DNA of 34,699 nt from Gallionellales bacterium GWA2_55_18 (GTDB lineage: Bacteria; Pseudomonadota; Gammaproteobacteria; Burkholderiales; Gallionellaceae): contig MGWP01000050.1 of the NCBI GenBank assembly GCA_001801055.1, positions 1 to 34,699 of the forward strand. Direction: 5' to 3'. The first letter of the stretch is position 1, and each line of letters starts with the position of its first letter. The position numbers and the translations under genes are program-made. Below the pieces are notes generated by a model that saw only the letters and a list, made by a program, of their open reading frames with translations, did no database searches and was not told where the DNA came from. Positions 23,631 through 32,131 of this stretch are shown here, piece after piece.

Positions 23631-25766
23631 ATGAGGCTTTTTTTATTCTTTTTTTTACTGGCCGCCCTGCCGGTTTCTGCGGATCAGGTTGCGGGCGGAT
23701 CGCTGCAAACCGCCGTAAATGGAACGCTGCCGGACACTCGTGCTACGAGCGATCCTGGCGCAGGCAAATCGGCCTTGCAACAACCGGCTTTGCGTAGTCG
23801 CACGGCCAAGCCACAAGCATCAAGCCGCAGGCAATCTCATCCGAAAAGCGTACCCGCCACGCTTGCAGGCGATGCAGATTTTCTTGCGGCGCACGATGCA
23901 TTCCGCGCCGGCGACGCAGCCAAGTTGGAGCACTTTGCACAACGATTGAACCATACCCCGCTGGAGGTGTATACCAGTTACTACCGGTTGCGTCTCGGTT
24001 TGGAAAACGCCAGCGCCAAGGAAGTGAAGGATTTTCTTTCAATGCCGGAAGATACGCCGATAGTCGACCGGTTGCGCGGTGAATGGCTCAAACTGCTCGG
24101 CAAAAAACAGCAATGGGAGTTATTCGATGCGGAATACCCGCGCCTGGTTAACGAAGACACCGAGCTAACCTGTTATGCCTTGCAATCGCGCCTGCGCAAT
24201 CAGGAGCAAATTGCATTGCGCGAAACGCGCGGCTTATGGTTCAGCGGCAAGGGGCAGCCCGAGAGTTGCGGCGCTCCGTTCGAGGCGGCAATATCCGCCG
24301 GTATCATCAGCGAGCAGGATATTTGGCAGCGGTTGCGCCTGACACTTGAAACGGGCAATGTATCGCTCGCCATGCAGCTTGCCGAGCGGCTGACCGGCAA
24401 CTACACAGTACCGCCTGCGGCTTTGAAAAGTGCGGCGGCGGATGCGGATCGTTATCTGGAAAAGCTGACGCTGGACAAAGCAAATGAAGGCCAACGCACC
24501 GTCGCGTTGTTTGCCTTGCAGCGCCTGGCGAAACAATCCCCTGAATTGGCCGCTTCGCGCTGGTCAAAGATCGCGGCGCACTTTCCCGATACGGAACAGC
24601 ATTATTTTTACGGTTGGCTGGCTTATGAAGCGGCACGCAAACTAGACGGGCGGGCGCTGCAATGGTTCAAGGCGGCAGCAAACGCGCCGCTCAACGAACA
24701 ACAATCGGCGTGGCGGGTGCGTGCGGCATTACGTGCGCAGGATTGGCCCGAGGTGCTGGCAAGCATCAATGCGATGAGTGAACCGCAGCAACGCGATGCG
24801 ACCTGGCAATACTGGAAAGCGCGCGCCTTGCAGTCATTGGGCAAACCCGCCGAAGCAAGCAAATTGCTTGTGGCGTTAAGCGGCGAATACCATTTTTACG
24901 GGCAATTGGCGGGGGAGGAATTGGCTGGTTTGCCCGGATTGAGTTCTGCGATCGGGCGTAGGGCAGGTTTGCCGGTGGCTACATACAAGCCAGACAAACA
25001 GGATATTGCCGCGATGCTGGCGCTGCCCGGCATCCAGCGCACGCTGGCGTTGTATCGTATGGATATGCGCAGCGAAGCGATGAAGGAGTGGAACTGGGCA
25101 GTGCGCAATTTCAACGACCAGGAACTGCTCACTGCGGCGGAAATCGCGCGGCGCAACGAAATGTATGACCGTGCCATCAATGCGGCGGACAAGACAGTGA
25201 ATATTCACGATTTCAGCTTGCGCTATCTTGCCCCTTACCGCGATGCATTGCAGGCGCATATCCGCGAGAACGGGCTGGAAGAAGCGTGGGTCTACGGCCT
25301 GATGCGCCAGGAAAGCCGTTTCGTGACATCGGCCAGATCCACTGTCGGTGCAGCCGGGTTGATGCAAGTCATGCCGTCGACGGCGCGCTGGATAGCAAAA
25401 AAACTGGGGTTGAAAAGCTACAAACAATCCCTGATCCACCAACTGGACACCAACCTGCGCCTCGGCACCTATTACATGAAAACCGTACTATCCTGGTTTG
25501 ACGACAGCCCGGTGCTGGCTTCGGCGGCATACAATGCCGGGCCGGGCCGGGCACGGCTGTGGCGCGCCGACCAGCCGCTGGAAGGAGCGATTTATGCGGA
25601 GACCATCCCGTTCGACGAAACGCGCGACTATGTGAAAAAGGTGATGAGCAACACCATGTACTACGCCGGACGATTCGATACGCCGCAGCGCCCGCTCAAA
25701 CAGCGCATGGGCACCGTCGCGGGCAGGACAGCGGGAAACCAACAGCCCATCCCAGATGAGAAATAA
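23631..25766 (+). CDS. slt: soluble lytic murein transglycosylase Slt
   Basis: Slt cleaves the MurNAc-GlcNAc bond of peptidoglycan to form 1,6-anhydro ends. The product is 711 aa from this start. A signal peptide (RLFLFFFLLAALPVSA, residues 2-17) directs it to the periplasm. Residues about 90-530 are a helical superhelix that forms the Slt ring. The C-terminal catalytic domain has GLMRQESRFVTSARSTVGAA with catalytic Glu561, LMQVMPSTARWIAKKLG, and ASAAYNAGPGRARLWR. I used ATG 23631 rather than upstream 23592 because the longer version would mask the signal peptide. Its end overlaps the start of cca by 11 nt, so the two are coupled. Confidence 0.95.
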   Translation: MRLFLFFFLLAALPVSADQVAGGSLQTAVNGTLPDTRATSDPGAGKSALQQPALRSRTAKPQASSRRQSHPKSVPATLAGDADFLAAHDAFRAGDAAKLEHFAQRLNHTPLEVYTSYYRLRLGLENASAKEVKDFLSMPEDTPIVDRLRGEWLKLLGKKQQWELFDAEYPRLVNEDTELTCYALQSRLRNQEQIALRETRGLWFSGKGQPESCGAPFEAAISAGIISEQDIWQRLRLTLETGNVSLAMQLAERLTGNYTVPPAALKSAAADADRYLEKLTLDKANEGQRTVALFALQRLAKQSPELAASRWSKIAAHFPDTEQHYFYGWLAYEAARKLDGRALQWFKAAANAPLNEQQSAWRVRAALRAQDWPEVLASINAMSEPQQRDATWQYWKARALQSLGKPAEASKLLVALSGEYHFYGQLAGEELAGLPGLSSAIGRRAGLPVATYKPDKQDIAAMLALPGIQRTLALYRMDMRSEAMKEWNWAVRNFNDQELLTAAEIARRNEMYDRAINAADKTVNIHDFSLRYLAPYRDALQAHIRENGLEEAWVYGLMRQESRFVTSARSTVGAAGLMQVMPSTARWIAKKLGLKSYKQSLIHQLDTNLRLGTYYMKTVLSWFDDSPVLASAAYNAGPGRARLWRADQPLEGAIYAETIPFDETRDYVKKVMSNTMYYAGRFDTPQRPLKQRMGTVAGRTAGNQQPIPDEK

Positions 25767-26994
25767 CACCAAAATCTATTGCGTGGGCGGTGCGGTGCGC
25801 GACCGGTTACTCGGCCTGCCAGTGCAGGATCACGACTGGGTAGTGGTGGGCAGCACGCCGGAAGACATGGTGGCGCAAGGCTTCCAGCCAGTCGGCAAGG
25901 ATTTCCCGGTGTTCCTGCACCCGCACACCCATGAGGAATACGCGCTGGCGCGCACCGAGCGCAAAACCGCGCGCGGCTACAAGGGCTTTGCCATATATGC
26001 CGCACCGGATGTCACGCTGGAACAGGATTTGCTGCGCCGCGACTTCACCATCAACGCCATCGCCCAGGAATTTGATGACAAGCAAGGCGGTGGCAACCTG
26101 ATCGACCCGCATAACGGTATCGCCGATTTGCGCGCGGGCATATTGCGCCATGTCAGCGCGGCATTCGGCGAAGACCCGGTGCGTATTTTGCGCGCAGCAC
26201 GGTTTGCGGCACGCTTCGGCTTCAGCATCGCGCCGGAGACCCTGGCGCTGATGCGCGACATGGTGGACAACGGCGAAGTGGACGCGCTGGTAGCGGAGCG
26301 TGCCTGGCAGGAATTGGCGCGCGGCCTGATGGAAAAAAAACCGTCGCGATTTTTCGAGACGTTGCGCAGTTGCGGTGCGCTGGCAAAAATCCTGCCCGAA
26401 GTGGACGCGCTGTTCGGTGTGCCGCAGCCGGAAAAATATCACCCGGAAATCGATTGCGGCATCCACACCCTGCTGGTGGTGGACGATGCGGCGCGACATG
26501 ATTATTCGCTGGGGGTGCGCTTCGCCGCGCTGGCGCATGATCTGGGCAAGGCCACCACGCCCAAGGGTATCCTGCCGCGCCACATCGGCCATGAACTGCG
26601 CGGTGTGGAGCTGGTGAAGAAGCTGTCGCAGCGGATGCGCGTGCCGTGCGATTGCCGCGATCTTGCCTTGCTGGCGGCGCGCTATCACGGCGACATTCAT
26701 CGCGCCCGCGAACTGCGCGCCGAGACTGTCATCAAACTGTTCCAGTCGACGGATGCGTGGCGCAGGCCGGAACGTTTCACCCAATTGCTGCAAGTTTGCG
26801 CTTCTGATGCGCGCGGACGTACCGGGCACGAACAGGATGCCTATCCTCAGGCGGATTATTTGCTGCAACTGTTGGCAGCCGCACGCGCGGTGGATGCGGG
26901 TGAAATTGCCAAGCAATGTGCCGATAGCGGTACAATCGCCGCTGCCGTACAACGGGCGCGCATTGGCGCGATAAAAAATTTGGTGCTGCAATAA
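25756..26994 (+). CDS. cca: multifunctional CCA tRNA nucleotidyltransferase
   Basis: The enzyme adds or repairs the 3' CCA of tRNAs without a template and, in the proteobacterial form, carries an HD phosphohydrolase domain. The product is 412 aa, as in E. coli. Landmarks are CVGGAVRDRLLG (9-20), the metal site DHDW (25-28), RRDFTINAIA, EDPVRILRAARFAARFGF, and the HD motif ALAHDLGKATTP with His261-Asp262. The first few residues RNNT are extra compared with E. coli. It overlaps the slt stop by 11 nt and is followed after 11 bp by the EF-hand gene, suggesting an slt-cca-EF-hand transcript. Confidence 0.96.
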   Translation: MRNNTKIYCVGGAVRDRLLGLPVQDHDWVVVGSTPEDMVAQGFQPVGKDFPVFLHPHTHEEYALARTERKTARGYKGFAIYAAPDVTLEQDLLRRDFTINAIAQEFDDKQGGGNLIDPHNGIADLRAGILRHVSAAFGEDPVRILRAARFAARFGFSIAPETLALMRDMVDNGEVDALVAERAWQELARGLMEKKPSRFFETLRSCGALAKILPEVDALFGVPQPEKYHPEIDCGIHTLLVVDDAARHDYSLGVRFAALAHDLGKATTPKGILPRHIGHELRGVELVKKLSQRMRVPCDCRDLALLAARYHGDIHRARELRAETVIKLFQSTDAWRRPERFTQLLQVCASDARGRTGHEQDAYPQADYLLQLLAAARAVDAGEIAKQCADSGTIAAAVQRARIGAIKNLVLQ

Positions 26995-27005
26995 AAGGAA
27001 ACGTA

Positions 27006-27497
27006 ATGAACAAGTGGATACTGATTTTCATGTTTATCACCCTACCCTGCCTGGCCTTGGCTGCCGAAAAACCTGTGAATAAAAAATCGGAAAATATCAA
27101 CGCCAAAATCGACCAGCTTTTCAAGAGTGTGGACGCAGATGGCGATGGCAGGATTTCCAAGGAAGAAGCAGAACAGAAAGCCCCTGCCATTGCGGAGAAT
27201 TTTGACAAAATCGATGCCAATCATGACGAGGCATTGAACAAGAAAGAATTTAAAGCCTTCTGGACTGCTGCGGAAAAAAAACGCCGCGAATTTAGCCAGC
27301 GCCTGGAACAAGCAGACCTGGACAAAAACGGCATGCTATCAAAGGCAGAATCCGGTGCATTGCCTAATCTCAACGCGCGCTTTGACGCGATAGACAGCAA
27401 CCATGACGGGCAATTGGTCATCAAAGAAATATCCGACTATTTGCGCGCGCAAGCCAGTGCGGAAAATGTATCGGCTCCCGCTGCAACTGCGCAATAA
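27006..27497 (+). CDS. exported EF-hand calcium-binding protein
   Basis: The 163-aa product has a signal peptide (WILIFMFITLPCLALAA, residues 4-20) and four EF-hand-like loops. They begin at Asp43 (DADGDGRISKEE), Asp70 (DANHDEALNKKE), Asp104 (DLDKNGMLSKAE) and Asp130 (DSNHDGQLVIKE). The first, third and fourth keep the 1-3-5-12 acidic or Asn ligands; the second has Glu-Ala in place of the usual Gly at position 6. The protein would sit in the periplasm and act as a calcium sensor or buffer; no partner is evident. A clear AAAGGAA ribosome-binding site lies at 26994-27000, 11 bp after cca. Confidence 0.9.
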   Translation: MNKWILIFMFITLPCLALAAEKPVNKKSENINAKIDQLFKSVDADGDGRISKEEAEQKAPAIAENFDKIDANHDEALNKKEFKAFWTAAEKKRREFSQRLEQADLDKNGMLSKAESGALPNLNARFDAIDSNHDGQLVIKEISDYLRAQASAENVSAPAATAQ

Positions 27498-27621
27498 TTT
27501 TCTATTATTCCAATCATGTAGCACTCTATCGTAGTGTGTATTCCATGCACTCAGGGCAATCGCATCAACATCGAAGTGCAGTAAAAGCATAAATCGCAAC
27601 TGACGCTATAGCAATAAACAA

Positions 27622-27642
27622 CCCCGCGCCAAGAGCGCGGGG
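27622..27642. terminator. GC hairpin, possible bidirectional terminator
   Basis: CCCCGCGC (27622-27629) and GCGCGGGG (27635-27642) pair around a 5-nt loop. On the minus strand a T-rich stretch (TTGTTTATT) follows; on the plus strand only TATTAAT follows. It lies 125 bp after the EF-hand gene. Confidence 0.5.
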
Positions 27643-27741
27643 TATTAATCGGAATTTCGTTAACCACGCCCCCCCATCCCACCCTTCCCCCTGAAGGGAA
27701 AGGAGCGAACGTACCCCCACAGCAAGACTGCGGGGAATCAC

Positions 27742-27834
27742 AAGTTGACTTGGTGACTCACCCATTGGGTATTCATTAGCAGCATTGAGTCATTTGAATT
27801 TGTTCATATTTTTCGTAACTTTCGTGGACAACTG
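27742..27834 (+). repeat. dispersed intergenic repeat, second copy
   Basis: It shares AAGTTGACTTGG, CCCATTGGGTATTCATTAGC and CTTTCGTGGACAACTG with the minus-strand copy at 19502-19630. About 35 bp of the middle are missing or too diverged to align by eye. Confidence 0.7.
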
Positions 27835-28051
27835 CTTCTTCTAGGTTGATTCGATTTGCGCTACAGATGCAACCAGCTTCTTGTCAGCCATGCCTGGTTC
27901 TCCTCCCCTGCTTGTCGTGTAGTTTCGCAAACGCTAACAAATTTTGGGAGCTGCTGCCCCCGCTCATCGGCGAGCCTGTTTGCAGGTTATGAGAATCGTC
28001 CACCAGAATCGGGTAAACTTTCTCCATTAGTTATGCAGGATTTTTCAGTTT

Positions 28052-28519
28052 ATGGATATGGCAAGTTTGCTTTTGCTGCTGTCGTTGGCTGCGATAGGGT
28101 GGTTCTGGTTCGACAGCATGAATGCGCTTGAGGTCGCCCGAAACGCGGGGAGGCAAATTTGCAGCAATGCGAACCTGCAATTTCTCGACGATACGGTCGC
28201 CAGTAGCGGACTGGCGCTGGTGCGCGACGAGTCCGGGAGCAGGGTGTTGCGCCGTACTTATCGTTTCGAATTCAGCGAGACCGGCAACTCGCGGCTTGAG
28301 GGTAAAGTGGTCTTGCTCGGCAACAGGATCGAGTCGGTGACGATGGAACCTTATCAAATATTGCCCCCGACAGACAGCGAGCCGGTGCTTGCCCTGAATC
28401 TATGCGATGCCCCGAATTTACCCGATAACAGGAATACTTTTACTGATAATGGCGGTGCTTATGACAGACCTTGCGGCGGCTGCGGGAAGTGGGGCGGACC
28501 CGGTGGAGCAGGGCATTAA
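28052..28519 (+). CDS. DUF3301 family membrane-anchored protein
   Basis: The 155-aa product begins with a single transmembrane segment (SLLLLLSLAAIGWFWFD, residues 5-21). The DUF3301 core follows: RNAGRQICSNANLQFLDDTV, LRRTYRFEFSETGN and VVLLGNRIESVTMEPYQIL. Family members are usually near 100-110 aa. The last 50 residues are unlike the family, end in Gly/Cys-rich GGCGKWGGPGGAGH, and are encoded where the nitroreductase gene begins (113-bp overlap). This tail is either genuine overlap or the result of a frameshift that removed the natural stop. The function of DUF3301 is unknown. Confidence 0.8.
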   Translation: MDMASLLLLLSLAAIGWFWFDSMNALEVARNAGRQICSNANLQFLDDTVASSGLALVRDESGSRVLRRTYRFEFSETGNSRLEGKVVLLGNRIESVTMEPYQILPPTDSEPVLALNLCDAPNLPDNRNTFTDNGGAYDRPCGGCGKWGGPGGAGH

Positions 28520-29105
28520 CCTGCCTGCGCCGTCGATGGCGGGTGCGAAGAGCCTTGAAGATGCTCTGGCGCATCGCCGTTCGGTGCGCGAGTTTGCGCC
28601 GGGGGCGCTGACGCTGGCCGAAGTTTCACAGTTGATGTGGGCCGCACAGGGTGTGACTGCGCCGGAGCGGCGCACCGCGCCTTCTGCGGGCGCGACTTAT
28701 CCGCTGGAGGTTTATCTGGTGGTAGGCAAGATCGAGGGGCTGGGTGCCGGGGTATATCGCTATCTTCCGCTACCGCACCGCTTGGAGGCGTTGGCCGATG
28801 GCGATATTCGCGTGCCGCTGGCCATTGCCGCTGTCGACCAGCAATGGATGAGCCAAGCGGCTATGGTGGTGGTATTCGCGGCGATGTTCGAACGCACCAC
28901 GGTGCGCTACGGCCAGCGCGCCGAGCGCTATGTACATATGGAGACCGGTCACGCCGCGCAAAACCTGCTGTTGCAAGCGGCAGCCTTGGGGCTGGGAGCG
29001 ACGCCAGCTGGGGCTTTCAACGATGCGGAGGTTTCACGCCTGTTGCATCTGCCGGTCGGGGAGGTGCCTTTGTATTTTATTCCTGTGGGCAGGGCGTCGC
29101 GGTGA
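28407..29105 (+). CDS. SagB-type nitroreductase family protein
   Basis: The product is 232 aa. It begins with a probable signal peptide (ITGILLLIMAVLMTDLAAAA, residues 7-26), unusual for SagB-type enzymes but common in a periplasmic subgroup. The nitroreductase fold has the FMN-site pattern HRRSVREFAPGALTLAEVSQ, TAPSAGATYPLEVYLVVGKI, then GHAAQNLLLQAAALGLGATP and the C-terminal PVGEVPLYFIPVGRAS. The flavin-binding Arg residues near the N-terminus are present. No azole-peptide cyclodehydratase or precursor peptide is nearby, so a peptide-modifying role is not indicated; a general oxidoreductase is more likely. It overlaps the DUF3301 gene by 113 bp. Confidence 0.85.
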   Translation: MPRIYPITGILLLIMAVLMTDLAAAAGSGADPVEQGINLPAPSMAGAKSLEDALAHRRSVREFAPGALTLAEVSQLMWAAQGVTAPERRTAPSAGATYPLEVYLVVGKIEGLGAGVYRYLPLPHRLEALADGDIRVPLAIAAVDQQWMSQAAMVVVFAAMFERTTVRYGQRAERYVHMETGHAAQNLLLQAAALGLGATPAGAFNDAEVSRLLHLPVGEVPLYFIPVGRASR

Positions 29106-29162
29106 AAGATGGGCGACTTGCCTTTTCTCCCTTCCTCTCTCTCCTGCGCTTTCCGGATTTAT

Positions 29163-29207
29163 CCCAAATAATTCAAATGACGCTTTTGTGCCAATGAACT
29201 ATTTGGG
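29163..29207. repeat. inverted repeat after nitroreductase gene
   Basis: CCCAAATA (29163-29170) pairs with TATTTGGG (29200-29207), extended after one mismatch by TTCA/TGAA. It lies in the 128-bp gap between convergent genes and could be a weak terminator, followed by TTTATAT. Confidence 0.5.
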
Positions 29208-29233
29208 TTTATATCACTTCCGCCGCAGCGAGG

Positions 29234-29587
29234 TCATTTGCGGCAACTGCATGTGGGGGCGCATGATTCCTGGCTTTCGTGCAATGCCCGCTCATCGAAC
29301 AGGGCGCTGGAGAGTATCGCGACACCTTGCCTGGTGAAGGCGTAAGGCGCTGTCCGGGCTGATGCCGCAAGCCGCGCTCCGAGGGCGGCGAATTCTTCGG
29401 GGCTCAACTGGAACAGGGCGTCTTCCGGGAAGCGCCCGATGTTGCGCTCGATGGCCTGCTCCATCACCCGCGGCTCGATTCCATATATTTCCGCGAGGTG
29501 TAGGCTGAGCATGACTTTCTGCCCGCGAATAAAAAATATACTCGATTCGAGGCGCTCTTCGGGAGCGGCTGGTTGTTTGTCTGTCAT
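29234..29587 (-). pseudogene. truncated ORF6N-domain protein
   Basis: The 117 aa present start with a typical ORF6N domain: SSIFFIRGQKVMLSLHLAEI, YGIEPRVMEQAIERNIGRFP, DALFQLSPEEFAAL, and PYAFTRQGVAILSSALFDER. Family members continue with a helix like VNIAIMRAFVRLR and a coiled coil. Here the frame changes after about the ERAL segment: the read frame ends ESCAPTCSCRK, while the +1 frame reads GIMRPHMQLPQMTSLRRK before a stop. The gene is therefore frameshifted and cut short. ORF6N proteins are often phage-related regulators. ATG 29587 is chosen because AAAGGAAA lies just before it. Confidence 0.7.
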
Positions 29588-29621
29588 GGTTCGTTTCCTT
29601 TTTTGGGGCATTCTACGCAAT

Positions 29622-29650
29622 CGACACCGGTTCTGGCGAGGCCGGTGTCG
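29622..29650. repeat. 9-bp inverted repeat between kinase and ORF6N genes
   Basis: CGACACCGG (29622-29630) and CCGGTGTCG (29642-29650) flank an 11-nt loop. It lies 35 bp after the kinase stop on the minus strand and has no T tract. Confidence 0.55.
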
Positions 29651-29684
29651 TCGCAAGGAATGCAAGGCAGGCGCTTTTCAGCTT

Positions 29685-30962
29685 TCATCCATACATGCGC
29701 ACGATGCTGAGATCGGCGGCCACCAGCCTGCTGGTCATGGTGCTCAGCAGGGATTTCACAAAACGCAGTTCGCAGTCGATGCTCAGCTTTTCCAGCTCTG
29801 CAAAGGTGAATTCGGCCACTGTCGCGTCGGACGTGGTTTCCAGCGTAGCTTGGCGGTTCGACCCGCGCTGGATGTAGGCCATCTCGCCGAAGAATTCGCC
29901 GTCTTTGATGGTGTTGAGCAGGCGGCCCTGTTTGGTGACCCGCATGGCTCCGGAGATCAGGATATACATGCTCTGGCCCGGCTCGTCTTCCCGCAAGGCG
30001 ATAGCGCCCACCGGCAGTTTGCGCCACTTGCTGGCATGGACGAGCTCCCAGATTTCCGGGTCGGGAAATCCGCTTAACGCCTGTACCGCGCGCAGCATGC
30101 CGAATTTCTCGCTATCGGCTATGTCTTGTTCGGATATGCCGAGTCGGCCCAGCTTGGCGATCTCGGTTTCGAGTGCTGCCCAGTTGGGGTAGCGATCTTC
30201 CGGGTTTCTGGCGATCATCTTGAGGATGATCTTGTCCAGCTCGGCGGGTATCCCGCTGCGGCGCGCGCTCGGCGGCTCCACCATCTTGGTGGAGATGTCG
30301 TAGAGCAATTCGATGAGGGTGTCGGCCTCGAACGGCAGCCGTCCGGTAAGCAGCTCGTATGCGACGATCCCGAGCGAGTACATGTCGCTGAGATGGCTCA
30401 CGTTATCGCCCTTGATATGCTCGAGGGACATATAGGAAGGGGTGCCCGCCGTCACCGCCTGCTTGATCTGCTCCTTGTAAAACACCGAGGAGCCGAAGTC
30501 GGTGATCTTCACATTGGTGCCTGACACAACCATGATGTTTCCGGGTTTAATATCCTGGTGGACGATACCCTGATTGGAAGCATATTCCAGCGCGCTACAG
30601 CACTTGTAGATGATCTGAAGCACATCCACGACCGGCAACAGGTTGTCATAATAGGTATGCCGCACCAGGCTGTCCCCCGGCACGTATTCCATCACGATGT
30701 AACCGGAGTCTTCCGTTACGGATGCTTCGAGGATCGAGACGACATGCGGATGGGTCAGCTTTCCGGCGAGCGATGCCTCATTGATAAATTGCTTGCGTGC
30801 CGTTTCGTTGAACTCGCTATCATGGAGCACCGCTTCATCGATCAGTTTCACTGCCACTTCGCGGCCGGTAAACGTGTCCAGCGCGTGATATACCGCCCCC
30901 GTCGCGCCGATGCCGATCAGTTTATCCAGTTCGTATTTACCCAGCCTGTGTGGCAACTCCAT
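29685..30962 (-). CDS. Ser/Thr protein kinase with C-terminal cNMP-binding domain
   Basis: The product is 425 aa from ATG 30962; the longer frame to 30971 begins with TTG and AGGGG suits the ATG. The kinase domain (about 9-270) has the Gly loop GIGATGAVYHA at 17-27, Lys39 in VAVKLI, a catalytic loop VHQDIKPGNIM with Gln in place of the usual Arg before Asp, DFG in ITDFGSS and a SLE in place of APE. The C-terminal part (about 315-425) is a cyclic-nucleotide-binding domain with the phosphate-binding cassette FGEMAYIQRGSNRQATL. No membrane helix or PASTA repeat is present, so it is cytosolic. It lies 53 bp downstream of ald on the same strand. A second-messenger-controlled kinase is the likely role; the ligand is unknown. 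Confidence 0.92.
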   Translation of the reverse strand: MELPHRLGKYELDKLIGIGATGAVYHALDTFTGREVAVKLIDEAVLHDSEFNETARKQFINEASLAGKLTHPHVVSILEASVTEDSGYIVMEYVPGDSLVRHTYYDNLLPVVDVLQIIYKCCSALEYASNQGIVHQDIKPGNIMVVSGTNVKITDFGSSVFYKEQIKQAVTAGTPSYMSLEHIKGDNVSHLSDMYSLGIVAYELLTGRLPFEADTLIELLYDISTKMVEPPSARRSGIPAELDKIILKMIARNPEDRYPNWAALETEIAKLGRLGISEQDIADSEKFGMLRAVQALSGFPDPEIWELVHASKWRKLPVGAIALREDEPGQSMYILISGAMRVTKQGRLLNTIKDGEFFGEMAYIQRGSNRQATLETTSDATVAEFTFAELEKLSIDCELRFVKSLLSTMTSRLVAADLSIVRMYG

Positions 30963-31015
30963 GTATGGCAACCCCTAGAAATTTACATTTGCGAGCATCC
31001 GCTACGCGGCCCGAA

Positions 31016-32131
31016 TCAGTCAATAACGGATTCCGCAGGGTGATACTCCAGCCCGAATGCTTCGGCAACTTTCCGGTGCGTCACTTTCCCACCGATGATG
31101 TTGAGCCCGTTCAGCAGCGCCGGGGATTCCTTGAGCGCCTGCTGGTATCCCTTGTTCGCCAGTTTCAGCACATAGGGCAGGGTTGCGTTGGTCAGCGCCA
31201 GCGTCGAGGTGATCGGCACGCCGCCTGGCATGTTGGCGACGCCGTAGTGGATGACCCCCTCGATGATGAAGGTCGGGTTTTCGTGCGTGGTCGGGTGCAT
31301 CGTCTCGACGCAGCCGCCCTGGTCGATGGACACATCCACGATCACCGCGCCCTTGCGCATCGTTTTGAGGTCTTCGCGGCGGATCAGTTTGGGCGCAACG
31401 GCACCGTGGATCAGCACCGCACAGATGACCAGGTCGGCAGCGGCGATCTGCTCCAGCAGTTTGTGCCGATCCGAGAAGATCAGTTGCACGTTGGCGGGCA
31501 TAACATCGCTGAGATAGCGCAGCTTTTCCAGCGAGACATCGAGGAGGGCGACGCTGGCGCCCAAGCCGGCGGCCATTTTTGCCGCATTCACACCGACCAC
31601 GCCGCCGCCGAGTATCACCACTTTGGCGGGCGGCACGCCGGGTACGCCGCCGAGCAGGATGCCGCGTCCGCCGTATAATTTTTCCAGATACTTGGCGCCT
31701 TCCTGCACCGCCATGCGCCCGGCCACCTCTGACATCGGCGTCAGCAGCGGCAGTTCGCGCGACGGCAGTTCGACCGTTTCATAGGCGATGCACACCGCGC
31801 CGGATGCTATATGCGCCATGGTCAACAGCTTGCTCGCAGCGAAATGGAAGTAGGTGAAGATGACCTGTCCGGGGCGGATGCGCTTCCATTCCTGCTCGAT
31901 CGGTTCCTTCACTTTCACAATCATATCGGCTGCCGCCCAGACCGCATCGGCGTCCTTTGCGATCTGCGCGCCCACCGCGATGTATTGCGCGTCGCTGAAG
32001 CCGCTACCCATTCCGGCACCCGTTTCCACGATGACCGTGTGCCCCGCCAACACCAGCGCCTCCGCCCCTGCCGGAACCAGCGCAACGCGGTTTTCGTTGG
32101 TCTTGATTTCTTTTGGAATACCTATTTTCAT
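31016..32131 (-). CDS. ald: alanine dehydrogenase
   Basis: Ald catalyses the reversible NAD-dependent oxidative deamination of L-alanine to pyruvate and ammonia. The 371-aa length is normal. Landmarks are MKIGIPKEIKTNENRVALVP with pyruvate-binding Arg15, KVKEP with the substrate Lys, FTYFHFAAS with catalytic His, the Rossmann loop VVILGGGVVGVNAAKMAAGLG, and VDVSIDQGGCVET with catalytic Asp. Nothing is missing. It is upstream of the kinase gene on the same strand and may be co-transcribed with it, but there is no known functional link. Confidence 0.97.
   Translation of the reverse strand: MKIGIPKEIKTNENRVALVPAGAEALVLAGHTVIVETGAGMGSGFSDAQYIAVGAQIAKDADAVWAAADMIVKVKEPIEQEWKRIRPGQVIFTYFHFAASKLLTMAHIASGAVCIAYETVELPSRELPLLTPMSEVAGRMAVQEGAKYLEKLYGGRGILLGGVPGVPPAKVVILGGGVVGVNAAKMAAGLGASVALLDVSLEKLRYLSDVMPANVQLIFSDRHKLLEQIAAADLVICAVLIHGAVAPKLIRREDLKTMRKGAVIVDVSIDQGGCVETMHPTTHENPTFIIEGVIHYGVANMPGGVPITSTLALTNATLPYVLKLANKGYQQALKESPALLNGLNIIGGKVTHRKVAEAFGLEYHPAESVID

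Larger units (their letters stand above)
27498..28051. other. 554-bp intergenic region with repeats
   Basis: From left to right it contains: a GC hairpin (27622-27642); a degenerate CCCTTCCCC/GGGAAAGG hairpin near 27683-27703 that resembles the CCTCTCC family; an imperfect CCCCACAGC/GCGGGG hairpin near 27714-27735; and the dispersed repeat copy 27742-27834. Between about 27840 and 28036 I see no gene, although one frame is open across part of it; it probably carries the promoter for the DUF3301 gene. Confidence 0.6.

Noticed and set aside
25807-26991. Long open frame (394 codons) on the minus strand opposite cca
   Set aside because: cca has full family motifs in the other strand; the antisense product is low-complexity and matches nothing I know.
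27856-28131. 91-codon open frame upstream of the DUF3301 gene
   Set aside because: It overlaps the DUF3301 start in another frame, has no ribosome-binding site and its composition looks non-coding.
28407-29105. Azole-peptide (RiPP) biosynthesis locus because of the SagB-type enzyme
   Set aside because: No cyclodehydratase, YcaO or precursor peptide gene is nearby and the enzyme carries a signal peptide.
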